Assembly (NCBI GenBank): GCA_045612565.1
Contig: JAZKZG010000028.1
Location: forward strand, 1-64,000
DNA: 64,000 bases
From: RGIG9041 sp045612565
GTDB lineage: Bacteria; Bacillota; Clostridia; Oscillospirales; QAKW01
Direction of reading: 5' to 3'
Positions within the stretch are counted from its first letter, which is position 1, and the number at the start of each line of letters is the position of its first letter. The position numbers were made by a program, and so were the translations under genes. Positions 41,591 through 50,439 of this stretch are shown here, one piece after another. The notes beneath the pieces were generated by a model. It was not told the origin of the DNA, did not search any database, and was given only the letters and a program-made list of their open reading frames with translations.

Positions 41591-42457
41591 ATGAAAAAAA
41601 TATTATGTAGTATATTAACATTGTGCATCGTTTTATCGGGGTGTCAAAGTACACCAAAATCTGATGAAACAATAATCACACCACAACCGGCTCCACAGTT
41701 TGTTACGGCAGATACCGTGACGGATAATGAAACTGTTGACGAGCAAATTCCAAAATATATCAGAACACAGGTTGTTGACGGTATTACCTACAAAAGTGTA
41801 TCCGACCCGCTCGGTTATGACTTCGACATACTTCAGGTGAGTGCAGACGGTGAAAAGTCTCTTTTAAAAGACAAAGAATTTTACGGCAGACAGTTAATCG
41901 ACTGGAAGATTTGCGACGGAAAAATACTGTTTAAAACAAATATATGGCTTTATTGCTATAATCTTGCCGACGGTACAACCGACCTTATTTTAAGTGACGT
42001 GTGCAGTTTTGACTACTATAACGGCTATATTTACTACAGAGAACACGCATCACGTACTTTCACAGTCTACAGAACAAAAATCGGGTCGGAAGATAAACAA
42101 GTTGTGCTCGGTCACGACGTCTATGACAAAGAAAACCCAAAAGAGCTTGTATCAAATTTTGTAATAACTGACGACGGGGAAATTGTGTTTACACAGCGCG
42201 TACCTTATGGCTTGTATGTTTACAAAAACGGAAAAACAAAGTTGATTCTGGAAAGTAAGGATATAAATGAACGTTCGATCTGTTGTGACAAAAATGACGT
42301 GTATTTTGTTATGCAAGATTCACTTTACGTCTATACCCAAGGAAAAATCAAACAACTATTTGAGTTAGAAGATTATAAATGCAATCTTTATGTACAAAAC
42401 GGAAAACTAACCTACGTTTCAGTTAACGATGAAATAATAGATAAATGCCTCTCATAA
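41591..42457 (+). CDS. DUF5050-like lipoprotein with beta-propeller-like repeats
   Basis: Secreted lipoprotein of 288 residues. Signal peptide with lipobox IVLSGCQS (Cys about 17). The mature part has repeated short strands with Y/W and DG turns (for example YCYNLADGTTDLIL, LYVYKNGKTKLILES, LYVYTQGKIKQLFEL), as in DUF5050 and other propeller proteins. Function unknown; such proteins often sense or bind at the cell surface. GGGTGAT precedes the ATG. The stop codon lies inside a bidirectional terminator shared with the amidase gene. Confidence 0.75.
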   Translation: MKKILCSILTLCIVLSGCQSTPKSDETIITPQPAPQFVTADTVTDNETVDEQIPKYIRTQVVDGITYKSVSDPLGYDFDILQVSADGEKSLLKDKEFYGRQLIDWKICDGKILFKTNIWLYCYNLADGTTDLILSDVCSFDYYNGYIYYREHASRTFTVYRTKIGSEDKQVVLGHDVYDKENPKELVSNFVITDDGEIVFTQRVPYGLYVYKNGKTKLILESKDINERSICCDKNDVYFVMQDSLYVYTQGKIKQLFELEDYKCNLYVQNGKLTYVSVNDEIIDKCLS

Positions 42458-42468
42458 GAGAGGCATTT
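42443..42468. terminator. Bidirectional terminator
   Basis: AAATGCCTCTC, loop ATAA, GAGAGGCATTT, overlapping the end of the lipoprotein gene and facing the convergent amidase gene. Confidence 0.85.
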
Positions 42469-42470
42469 AT

Positions 42471-43064
42471 TTAATCTAAGTCAAAAAAATCAAGTATACC
42501 CTGATAGATTGCGTATGCAAACATATATCGCTCATCGCGTAAAAGTTCGGCATCGTCAGCATTTGTAATAAATGCAAGTTCAATTAAAAGCGCGGGCATA
42601 TTTGTGCGTCTTAAAACATAAAGTGACGGATTTTCTTTTACACCAAGGTCTTTTGTGCCGAGTCTTTCGACAATCTGCTCCTGTATATCCTCGGCAAGCG
42701 GAAAAGCAGGGGAGGTTCGCGAATAAACATAAACCTCTGTACCATTTGCTGAGGGGTTTTCGGATGCATTTGAATGTATGCTGATAAAATAATCAGCACC
42801 CCAACTGTTTGCATCGTTAACGCGTGTCTGAAGGCTCGTTGCGTTTGATGTACCAAGTGAAGTTTCGGGTGTGGGGCGTGAAAGTCTTACATCAAAGTTA
42901 CCGTTTTCGCGAAGTAACTCGGCAAGATAAATACCCACTTCATAGTTTACGTCCTGTTCACGCAGTCCGTTACCCTCGGCACCTGCATTTATACCCTCGG
43001 GGTTATGACCCTGGTCTATATATATTTTAGTTATAGTAATCACCTCGTAATATTTTATGCACAC
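42471..43064 (-). CDS. N-acetylmuramoyl-L-alanine amidase (CwlD-like, amidase_3)
   Basis: Zinc amidase that cleaves the lactyl-amide bond of peptidoglycan. Visible metal and catalytic motifs are DQGHNPEG (first His), FISIHSNASENPSANG (second His region) and LIELAFITNADD (catalytic Glu near the end). Closest in layout to spore-cortex CwlD, but no signal peptide is seen. The start is unclear: the best ribosome site ACGAGGTGATT is followed by no ATG, GTG or TTG at proper spacing. The frame allows GTG at 43062-43064 or the GTG at 43041-43043 within the site. I give the longest version. Confidence 0.8.
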   Translation of the reverse strand: MCIKYYEVITITKIYIDQGHNPEGINAGAEGNGLREQDVNYEVGIYLAELLRENGNFDVRLSRPTPETSLGTSNATSLQTRVNDANSWGADYFISIHSNASENPSANGTEVYVYSRTSPAFPLAEDIQEQIVERLGTKDLGVKENPSLYVLRRTNMPALLIELAFITNADDAELLRDERYMFAYAIYQGILDFFDLD

Positions 43065-43092
43065 AGCAAATATAATGTTTTAGGTGATAATT

Positions 43093-44214
43093 ATGAAAAT
43101 ATATGTAACACAGCCCGGTGACTCACTTTACAGCATCGGCAAAAAATTTGGTGTAACAATTGAGCAGTTGATTAATACAAACGGAAATACTGTAACACCA
43201 ACTCTTATTATCGGTCAGGCAATTATCATACCGACCGCCGAACAAGAAAAAACAAAAAAAATTATAAACGGATATGCTTATCCAAATATTGAAAGAGGAG
43301 CATTACAGTCAGCTTTACAATACTTATCTCACATTTCTCCTTTCAGTTACGGTATAAAAGAGGACGGCTCACTTGTTTTATTAAATGACAGCGATATGAT
43401 TTCGATTGCCGCGGGATTTGGAGTAAAACCTCTTTTAATTATAACTACTCTGACAGAAGAAGGAACTTTCAATTCACAGCGCAGTGCGGATATTTTAGAA
43501 GATAAAAACTTTGAAAACACTTTAATAAAAAATATCATAGAACAACTCGAAAAACAGGATTATTATGGTGTTGACATCGATTTTGAATACATACCGCCCC
43601 AACTTCGCCAAAATTATGCCTCATTTATTTCAAATTTAAAATCACAGATTGCACCGCTCGGCTACAAAACCTTTGTTTCGGTTGCCCCAAAAACTTCAAA
43701 TACACAGCGCGGTCTGTTATATGAAGCACACGATTATGCACTTTTAGGTGATGCGGCAGACTACGTTCTCGTTATGACTTATGAATGGGGATATACCTAC
43801 GGTCCGCCGATGGCTGTGGCTCCCATTGACAAAGTAACAGAAGTTATTAACTATGCAATTACAGAAATAGATCCTCAAAAACTGCTTTTGGGCATACCCA
43901 ACTATGCGTATGACTGGACACTTCCTTTTGTTTCGGGAAACAGGGCAGAATCGATGTCCAACGTCGAAGCGGTAAACCGTGCAAGACGTGTTGGCGCAAA
44001 TATTATGTTTGACGAAGTGTCACAGACTCCGTATTATAATTACTACAAAGACGGAAAAGAACACGTTGTATGGTTTGAAGATGCAAGAAGTGTCAACGCA
44101 CGTATGCAACTTATAAATTCGCTTGGTCTCGCCGGAATGTCGATATGGAACATAATGAGCTTTTATAAACCTCTTTTCAGTGTAATAAACTCATACTTTT
44201 TACCAAATAAATAA
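43093..44214 (+). CDS. LysM-GH18 spore-wall glycosidase (SleL/YaaH-like)
   Basis: Protein of 373 residues. One LysM domain (residues 1-48, VTQPGDSLYSIGKKFGV ... IIGQAIIIP) binds peptidoglycan; a GH18 barrel (about 55-370) has the catalytic motif YYGVDIDFEY (Glu near 167), MTYEWGYTYGPP and the final SIWNIMSF strand. No signal peptide, as in SleL/YaaH, which are incorporated into the spore and act as N-acetylglucosaminidases in germination. TTAGGTGAT precedes the ATG at 43093. Divergent from the CwlD-like amidase, a functionally related neighbour. Confidence 0.9.
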   Translation: MKIYVTQPGDSLYSIGKKFGVTIEQLINTNGNTVTPTLIIGQAIIIPTAEQEKTKKIINGYAYPNIERGALQSALQYLSHISPFSYGIKEDGSLVLLNDSDMISIAAGFGVKPLLIITTLTEEGTFNSQRSADILEDKNFENTLIKNIIEQLEKQDYYGVDIDFEYIPPQLRQNYASFISNLKSQIAPLGYKTFVSVAPKTSNTQRGLLYEAHDYALLGDAADYVLVMTYEWGYTYGPPMAVAPIDKVTEVINYAITEIDPQKLLLGIPNYAYDWTLPFVSGNRAESMSNVEAVNRARRVGANIMFDEVSQTPYYNYYKDGKEHVVWFEDARSVNARMQLINSLGLAGMSIWNIMSFYKPLFSVINSYFLPNK

Positions 44215-44230
44215 AAAACTTTTAAAATAT

Positions 44231-44262
44231 AAAAGCCTATCACTTTATGTGATGGGCTTTTT
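44231..44262 (+). terminator. Intrinsic terminator
   Basis: AAAAGCCTATCAC, loop TTTAT, GTGATGGGCTTTTT (one G-T pair). Confidence 0.85.
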
Positions 44263-44435
44263 GTTCGTTTTGTTCGGTTTTCTTTTTTATAATGGAATTA
44301 TAAGGTGATAACACAAAAAACCGCCTATATGAGTATATATTAGATAATATTAATATATATACTACTTTAATATTGAAAAATGAAAAGGAGTGTGTTATAA
44401 TTATGATGTATAAAATTTACAGAGGAGAACAACTT

Positions 44436-45794
44436 ATGGAGTCATTTGCAGACGTTTGGTCAAACGCACTTTCAATAATTAAAGAAGAAGTTTCTGAAAC
44501 CGCCTATGACAGTTGGATAAAGCTTTTGCGCCCCATCAAGTTTGAAGATGATACAGCTTTCCTTTATGCACAGTCAAACTTCCAAAAGGTGCTTATCAAT
44601 AATAAATTTAACGATTGTATTCAGGGCGCAATATATCGTGTAATGGGTTTTGAGGTAAAGGTTGTTGTTTTATCTGAAGAGGATGTAAGCAAAAAAGTCA
44701 GCGCACCTTTACAGGAAAAAGAAGTTGAGCCAATTAAAATAAACGAAGATGATAACAGAATAGATTTTCATCTTAATACCGAACTCACATTTGAAAATTT
44801 TGTTGTAGGTAACGAAAACAAGTTTGCACACGCAGCGGCACTTGCTGTTGCAAATAATCCCGCTGTGGCATATAACCCGTTTTTTATTTACGGTAAGTCG
44901 GGACTCGGAAAAACTCATCTTCTTTGTGCTATCGCAAACGAAATCCGAAAAAACAATCCCGCCGCAACAATTATGCTTGTAAAAGGCGAGGACTTTACAA
45001 ATGAACTCATTGATGCAATCAAAATGGGTGAACAGGCAAAGTTCCGCAATAAATATCGTTACGTTGACGTATTTCTTGTAGACGACGTTCAGTTTATCGG
45101 TGGTAAGGTTTCGACCGAGATGGAATTTTTCCACACGTTTGAAGCTCTTTATGAGGCTAAAAAACAAATTATCGTAACATCTGACCGTCCGCCCAAAGAT
45201 ATGGCAACTCTTGAGGACAGGCTTAAAACACGTTTTGAATCGGGTCTTATTGCCGATATTCAGCCTCCCGAATACGAAACACGAGTTGCAATTATTCAAA
45301 ATAAGGCAGAATCGATAAATCTTAATCTTACCGATGATGCAGTAGATTATATTGCAAATAAACTCAAAAACAATGTACGTGAACTTGAAGGCGCCGTTAA
45401 AAAGATTAAAGCATACTCACTGATTTTTAAAGATCACACTCCTACAATCGGCGAAATTCAAAATGTTATTCAGTCGGTTATAAAAGAAAATGTTAATTCC
45501 GACATAACTCCCGACGTAATTGTCGATCACGTTTCAAAATACTTCAATATTTCAAAAGAAGATATCTACGGCACAAAACGCCGTTCAGACATAATGAACG
45601 CGCGTCAGGTTGCTATGTACATAACACGTGAACTTACCGATATCTCACTTTCGCTTATCGGTGACGAATTCGGCGGTAAAAACCACTCAACTGTTTTACA
45701 CTCAATAAATCAGATAAGTCAAAAGATGGATACCGACTCAAAATTCTCGCAGACAATCAGCGAACTTATGGAAAATATCAAGAAATCTTTTTAA
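44436..45794 (+). CDS. dnaA: Chromosomal replication initiator protein DnaA
   Basis: AAA+ initiator of 452 residues. Domain I begins MESFADVWSNALSIIKEEVS; Walker A GKSGLGKTHLLCAI (near 157), Walker B VFLVDDVQFI (near 217); domain IV carries the DNA-recognition signature. That signature reads GGKNHSTVLHSI, whereas the usual form is GGRDHTTVLHA, so the base-contacting Asp is Asn and one Thr is Ser. ATG 44436 is 8 bases after GAGGAG; upstream in-frame ATGs would add residues absent from other DnaA proteins. The downstream spacer holds an unusual origin. Confidence 0.98.
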   Translation: MESFADVWSNALSIIKEEVSETAYDSWIKLLRPIKFEDDTAFLYAQSNFQKVLINNKFNDCIQGAIYRVMGFEVKVVVLSEEDVSKKVSAPLQEKEVEPIKINEDDNRIDFHLNTELTFENFVVGNENKFAHAAALAVANNPAVAYNPFFIYGKSGLGKTHLLCAIANEIRKNNPAATIMLVKGEDFTNELIDAIKMGEQAKFRNKYRYVDVFLVDDVQFIGGKVSTEMEFFHTFEALYEAKKQIIVTSDRPPKDMATLEDRLKTRFESGLIADIQPPEYETRVAIIQNKAESINLNLTDDAVDYIANKLKNNVRELEGAVKKIKAYSLIFKDHTPTIGEIQNVIQSVIKENVNSDITPDVIVDHVSKYFNISKEDIYGTKRRSDIMNARQVAMYITRELTDISLSLIGDEFGGKNHSTVLHSINQISQKMDTDSKFSQTISELMENIKKSF

Positions 45795-46017
45795 CAATTT
45801 TTTAAACAAGTTTTTATATCTTTTAAACAGTTTCATAAACCATTTTTTTCCATCAGAAACAACTGTTTAAAACCCAATAATTTTAAACATAGATTGCCAT
45901 TTGTTTTTAACATCGATTTTTTAAGGTGCCACAAACAAAAACTGCAATTTTAAACAGTTTCAACCTACTCTACTACTGCTACTTCTAAATGTATAGAAAA
46001 GAAAGGAAATGATTTTT
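45788..46017. other. Replication origin (oriC) with atypical DnaA boxes and DnaA-trios
   Basis: The dnaA-dnaN spacer has five exact TTTTAAACA 9-mers (45800, 45821, 45881 and 45948 on plus; 45864-45872 on minus) and two TTTTTAACA (45788, 45904). No TTATNCACA is present. Eight bases after the last 9-mer, 45965-45988 reads 3'-GAT-GA-GAT-GAT-GAC-GAT-GAA-GAT on the complementary strand. That is the DnaA-trio pattern of the B. subtilis unwinding element, followed by an AT-rich stretch up to dnaN. Confidence 0.82.
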
Positions 46018-47142
46018 ATGCGTTTTGTATGCCAGAAAGATAAACTCAATGAAGCGGTAAGCATTGTTTCAAAAGCCGCATCAGTTAAATCAACCATCTC
46101 TGCTCTTGAAGGAATTAAGGCAGAGGTAAAAGACGGACTTATTAAATTATCGGCTTATGACTTCACTCTTGCAATATCTGCTTCTTTTGATGCTGATGTT
46201 GTTGAAGAGGGAACAATTATATTTCCTGCAAAACTTTTTGGTGATATTATCCGCAAACTTCCAAACGGCGAAATTTATATTGAAGCCGATGAAAATTATC
46301 AGATAAAAATTACTGCAGGCGGTTCGTTCTTTAATATTATGGGCGTATCACCCGAAGATTTTCCTGAAATACCTACTGTTGATACAATTGACAGAGTTGA
46401 CCTTGCAGTACCCGCATTTAAACGTCTTGTAAAACAGACAATCTATGCGGCATCAACTCTTGATATAAAACCTATCTTAACAGGTATTCTTTTTCAGATT
46501 AATGACGAGGAATCGAGTGTTCTTGCAGTTGGTCTTGACCAATTCAGACTTGCTCTTAAAAAAGAAAGTTTTGAATATAAGTCAGGAGAACTTTCGGAGT
46601 TTATTGTTCCTGCAAAAATACTTAAAGAAATAATAAACATTTTGCCTGAAGAAACCGATTCAAACATCGGTATCTCGGTATCAGGTAAAAACGTTATGTT
46701 TACTTATGAGAATTTTGTTATTATTTCACGTACTCTTGAAGGTGAATTTTTAAATTATAAAAATGTTATTCCAAAAGAGAGTTCTTTTGAAGTTAAAGTA
46801 AAAACGCGTGATCTTCGCGCAATGATAGACCGTGCAGCGCTAATTACTTCAAATGCAATAAAAAGTCCTATAAGATGTGATTTTGATTTTGATTCAATTA
46901 AAATTTCAACTGCATCAAATATCGGTAAATTTTCCGATATGATAAATACTGATAACTTTGGTCAAAAAATGACAGTCGGATTCAATAACAAATTTATGCT
47001 TGAGGCACTCTCGGCATGTGACTGTGACGATATTATAATTAAAATTAATTCGGAACTCACACCAATTCTTATTTTACCGCCCGAAGGCGATGACTTTTTG
47101 TTTATGGTGCTTCCGATGCGCCTTAATCTTGACCTTAAATGA
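46018..47142 (+). CDS. dnaN: DNA polymerase III beta sliding clamp
   Basis: Processivity clamp of 374 residues with three repeated clamp domains, opening MRFVCQKDKLNEAVS and ending FMVLPMRLN, close to the usual LPMR terminus. The ATG at 46018 lies 8-9 bases after AAAGGAAA; the ATG at 46009 is inside that site. dnaN and recF overlap by four bases, so the dnaN-recF-remB-gyrB-gyrA run is likely one operon. Confidence 0.97.
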   Translation: MRFVCQKDKLNEAVSIVSKAASVKSTISALEGIKAEVKDGLIKLSAYDFTLAISASFDADVVEEGTIIFPAKLFGDIIRKLPNGEIYIEADENYQIKITAGGSFFNIMGVSPEDFPEIPTVDTIDRVDLAVPAFKRLVKQTIYAASTLDIKPILTGILFQINDEESSVLAVGLDQFRLALKKESFEYKSGELSEFIVPAKILKEIINILPEETDSNIGISVSGKNVMFTYENFVIISRTLEGEFLNYKNVIPKESSFEVKVKTRDLRAMIDRAALITSNAIKSPIRCDFDFDSIKISTASNIGKFSDMINTDNFGQKMTVGFNNKFMLEALSACDCDDIIIKINSELTPILILPPEGDDFLFMVLPMRLNLDLK

Positions 47143-48221
47143 TTATAAAATCAATTATATTAAAAGACTTCAGAAACTTTGTTTTTGAAAAAATAGAGTT
47201 TGAAAAAGGTGTTAATATCCTTGTTGGAAAAAACGGTCAGGGTAAGACGAATATTTTAGAGGCAATCAGTTTTTGTTCGTTTTTAAAGAGTTTCCGCGCG
47301 GCAAAAGAAGAACAGTTAATTCGATTCGGATGCAACAGTGCGCGTATACAAATTGAATATTTAAATCAAAATAATACTGAGAGTATTGAAATTGTTATAA
47401 ATAAAGACGGTAATAAGCAGTTAAAACACAACGGAATGACTGTTTTAAAAAACCGAGAACTTATCGGCAGTTTTTTATCAATACTCTTCACACCCGACCA
47501 TCTTAACCTCATAAAAGAGGGTCCGAACAAACGGCGTTCGTTTTTGGATATGGCGCTTTGCTCACTTGATATAAAATATACCGATGCACTGCTTCGATAT
47601 CAAAAAATATTGGCACAAAGAAATGCGCTTTTAAAAAAAGAAAGCGTTATTGAAGATTTGCTCGAAATATATGACAGAAAACTCGCATATGAGGGTGCGT
47701 ATATTGCGAATGCAAGAGCAAGATATATTGAAAAATTAGAATATTTTGCAAAAACAATTTTTGGTGATATTTCAAAATCACAAAACAAATTAAAACTTTT
47801 ATATATTAACCAATTTTCAAAAACTGTTGAAAACTGTGAGCAGATAGAAAAGGCAATGTATGAGCGTTATCAGAAAACACACGCAACAGATATTTTGCTG
47901 AAAATGACAACGAGCGGTATTCAAAAAGATGACCTGCTCATTTTGCAAAACGGAAAAAGCCTTAAATATTTCGGTTCTCAGGGACAGATACGCTCGGCTG
48001 TACTTTCACTCATACTTGCACAGGCAGACGTGATTTTTGACAAATACGGCGAGTATCCTGTAATTATACTTGATGATATTTTGTCGGAACTCGACAGAAC
48101 ACGTCAAAAGTATATTTTTACAGGTTCACGTGCATCCCAAGTGCTTGTTTCGACTTGTGAAACGCAAAAGGCACGCGGAAAGGGAAATATAATAAAAGTC
48201 AGCGAAGGCAGGATTGTTTAA
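47139..48221 (+). CDS. recF: DNA replication and repair protein RecF
   Basis: SMC-like ATPase loading RecA at gaps; 360 residues. Walker A VGKNGQGKTNILEAI (near 30-44), the signature FGSQGQIRSAVLSLILAQ (near 276) and Walker B VIILDDILSELD (near 305) are intact. The start overlaps the dnaN stop (ATGA), giving coupled translation. Confidence 0.96.
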   Translation: MIIKSIILKDFRNFVFEKIEFEKGVNILVGKNGQGKTNILEAISFCSFLKSFRAAKEEQLIRFGCNSARIQIEYLNQNNTESIEIVINKDGNKQLKHNGMTVLKNRELIGSFLSILFTPDHLNLIKEGPNKRRSFLDMALCSLDIKYTDALLRYQKILAQRNALLKKESVIEDLLEIYDRKLAYEGAYIANARARYIEKLEYFAKTIFGDISKSQNKLKLLYINQFSKTVENCEQIEKAMYERYQKTHATDILLKMTTSGIQKDDLLILQNGKSLKYFGSQGQIRSAVLSLILAQADVIFDKYGEYPVIILDDILSELDRTRQKYIFTGSRASQVLVSTCETQKARGKGNIIKVSEGRIV

Positions 48222-48222
48222 A

Positions 48223-48492
48223 ATGTATCTTCACTTAGGTAACGATATTGTTATAAAAAAGAAAGATATACTCGGAATTTATGATCTTGATAATACAACA
48301 ATATCAAAACGCACCCGCGAATTTCTGGAGTATTATGAAAAATCAGGAAGGCTCAGTTATGCAACAACCGATCTTCCAAAATCATTTATAGTATATACAC
48401 AAGAAAAAAACACATTTGTTTGTGTTTCGCAAATTTCAACATCAACTTTGTTAAAACGCTGTGAATTTATAAAGAAAATATCTGAAATATAA
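48223..48492 (+). CDS. remB: DUF370 protein, RemB/YaaB-like
   Basis: Small regulator of 89 residues with the DUF370 core MYLHLGNDIVIKKKDILGIY and the SFIVYTQEKNTFVCVSQIS segment. In B. subtilis yaaB/remB sits at exactly this position between recF and gyrB, and RemA/RemB influence extracellular matrix genes. ATG 48223 is one base past the recF stop. Function inferred from synteny and the short domain. Confidence 0.85.
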   Translation: MYLHLGNDIVIKKKDILGIYDLDNTTISKRTREFLEYYEKSGRLSYATTDLPKSFIVYTQEKNTFVCVSQISTSTLLKRCEFIKKISEI

Positions 48493-48510
48493 GAGATATA
48501 GGAGAAAAAA

Positions 48511-50427
48511 ATGTCTGATACAAAAGTAACAAACACTTATGACGAAAACCAAATACAAGTTCTTGAGGGACTTGAGGCGGTAAGAAAGCGCCCCGGTATG
48601 TATATCGGTTCGACATCGGTGCGCGGTCTTCATCACCTTGTTTACGAAATCCTTGATAACTCAATTGATGAGTCACTTGCAGGATACTGTAATCAAATTA
48701 AGGTCCGCATTTTAGAGGGTAACGTAATAGAAGTTGAAGATAACGGCCGCGGTATCCCTGTAGGTATTAATAAAAAACAGGGTGTTCCTGCTGTAACTCT
48801 CGTTTTTACAGTTCTTCATGCCGGCGGTAAATTCGGCGGCGGCGGATATAAGGTATCGGGCGGTCTACACGGCGTTGGTGCTTCGGTTGTTAACGCACTA
48901 TCGGAGTGGCTTGAAGTTGAGGTTTCTGACGGAACCCACGTTTATCATCAAAGATATGAGCGCGGTAAAATCATAAGCGACCTCAAAATTATCGGTGATA
49001 CCGACAAAACAGGTACAAAAGTACGTTTTCTTGCCGACGGTGATATTTTTGAAACGCTTGAATATGAGTATGAGGTTCTTTTAAAGCGTATAAGAGAACA
49101 GGCATTCTTAAACGGCGGTCTTTCGATTGAAATAACTGACGAACGCGACGCTACAAACATCAAGAAAAAGAAGATGTGCTACGAGGGCGGTATCCGCGAG
49201 TTTGTAAGTTATATCAATAAAAATAAAGAAGCCACTCACGAAGACGTTATTTATATGTCGGGTGAGAAAAACGGCGCAATGGCAGAAATTGCTCTGCAAT
49301 ACACTAACCGCTATGATGAAACAATCGTTTCTTTTGCAAACAATATCCACACTGTTGACGGTGGTACACACGAAACAGGATTTAAAACCGCACTTACACG
49401 TAACATAAACGCTTATGCGCGTAAAAAAGGCATACTTAAAGAAAAAGACGAAAACCTCTCATCAGAAGACGTGCGCGAGGGTATTACAGCAATCATCTCG
49501 GTTAAAGTAGAAGAGGCTCAGTTTGAGGGACAGACCAAAACAAAACTCGGTAACTCAGAGGTTACAGGTCTTGTTTCGTCACTTATGAACGAAAAACTGA
49601 CCGAGTATTTTGAAGAAAACCCAAAAAATGCAAAAACAATTATCGAAAAAGCATTTAACGCAAGTCGTGCAAGAGAAGCAGCACGTAAAGCAAGAGAAAC
49701 CGCAAGAAAATCGGCACTATCCAATTCGGCATCTCTTCCCGGTAAACTTGCAGACTGTCAGCTCCGCGATAACGCGTTTACCGAAATCTATATCGTCGAG
49801 GGTGACTCGGCGGGTGGTTCGGCAAAACAGGGTCGTGACAGACGCTTTCAGGCAATTCTTCCGCTCTGGGGTAAAATGCTCAACGTTGAAAAAACAAGAA
49901 TTGATAAGGTTTACGGCAACGATAAACTCCAACCTGTTATAACGGCTCTTGGCACAAACATCGGTCCCGATTTTAATATCGAAAAACTTCGTTACGGCAA
50001 AGTTATAATTATGGCCGATGCCGACGTCGACGGTTCGCATATCCGCATACTTCTTTTAACATTCTTCTTCAGATTTATGCGTCCGCTTATCGAGGAAGGA
50101 CATGTATATCTCGCACAGCCACCGCTTTATAAGATAATCAAAGGCAAAAAAGAGTTTTATGCATACTCTGATGAAGAACGCGATACAATCCTTGCCGAGA
50201 TAGGCGAGGGCGCACTCATTCAGCGCTATAAAGGTCTTGGTGAAATGAACCCCGAACAACTGTGGGAAACAACAATGGACCCCACAAGACGTACAATCGT
50301 AAAGGTTACAATGGAAGACGCTGTACTTGCAGATCAGATATTTACAGTTTGTATGGGCGGAGATGTTGAACCCCGCCGTGAGTTTATTGAACAAAACGCA
50401 CAGTACGTTAAAAATCTTGATATTTAA
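48511..50427 (+). CDS. gyrB: DNA gyrase subunit B
   Basis: ATPase subunit of gyrase, 638 residues, the short Gram-positive form. GHKL motifs EILDNSIDE (near 48), DNGRGIPVG (near 78) and GGLHGVGASVVNAL (near 118); Toprim motifs EGDSAGGSAKQGRD (near 430) and DADVDGSHIRILL (near 506). TAGGAGAAA precedes the ATG. gyrA follows 12 bases later. Confidence 0.98.
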   Translation: MSDTKVTNTYDENQIQVLEGLEAVRKRPGMYIGSTSVRGLHHLVYEILDNSIDESLAGYCNQIKVRILEGNVIEVEDNGRGIPVGINKKQGVPAVTLVFTVLHAGGKFGGGGYKVSGGLHGVGASVVNALSEWLEVEVSDGTHVYHQRYERGKIISDLKIIGDTDKTGTKVRFLADGDIFETLEYEYEVLLKRIREQAFLNGGLSIEITDERDATNIKKKKMCYEGGIREFVSYINKNKEATHEDVIYMSGEKNGAMAEIALQYTNRYDETIVSFANNIHTVDGGTHETGFKTALTRNINAYARKKGILKEKDENLSSEDVREGITAIISVKVEEAQFEGQTKTKLGNSEVTGLVSSLMNEKLTEYFEENPKNAKTIIEKAFNASRAREAARKARETARKSALSNSASLPGKLADCQLRDNAFTEIYIVEGDSAGGSAKQGRDRRFQAILPLWGKMLNVEKTRIDKVYGNDKLQPVITALGTNIGPDFNIEKLRYGKVIIMADADVDGSHIRILLLTFFFRFMRPLIEEGHVYLAQPPLYKIIKGKKEFYAYSDEERDTILAEIGEGALIQRYKGLGEMNPEQLWETTMDPTRRTIVKVTMEDAVLADQIFTVCMGGDVEPRREFIEQNAQYVKNLDI

Positions 50428-50439
50428 GGTGAACAGAAG

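Noticed and set aside
43055..43063. Canonical DnaA box TTATGCACA
   Set aside because: A single match inside or next to the amidase gene, far from the dnaA-dnaN spacer and without companions; likely chance.
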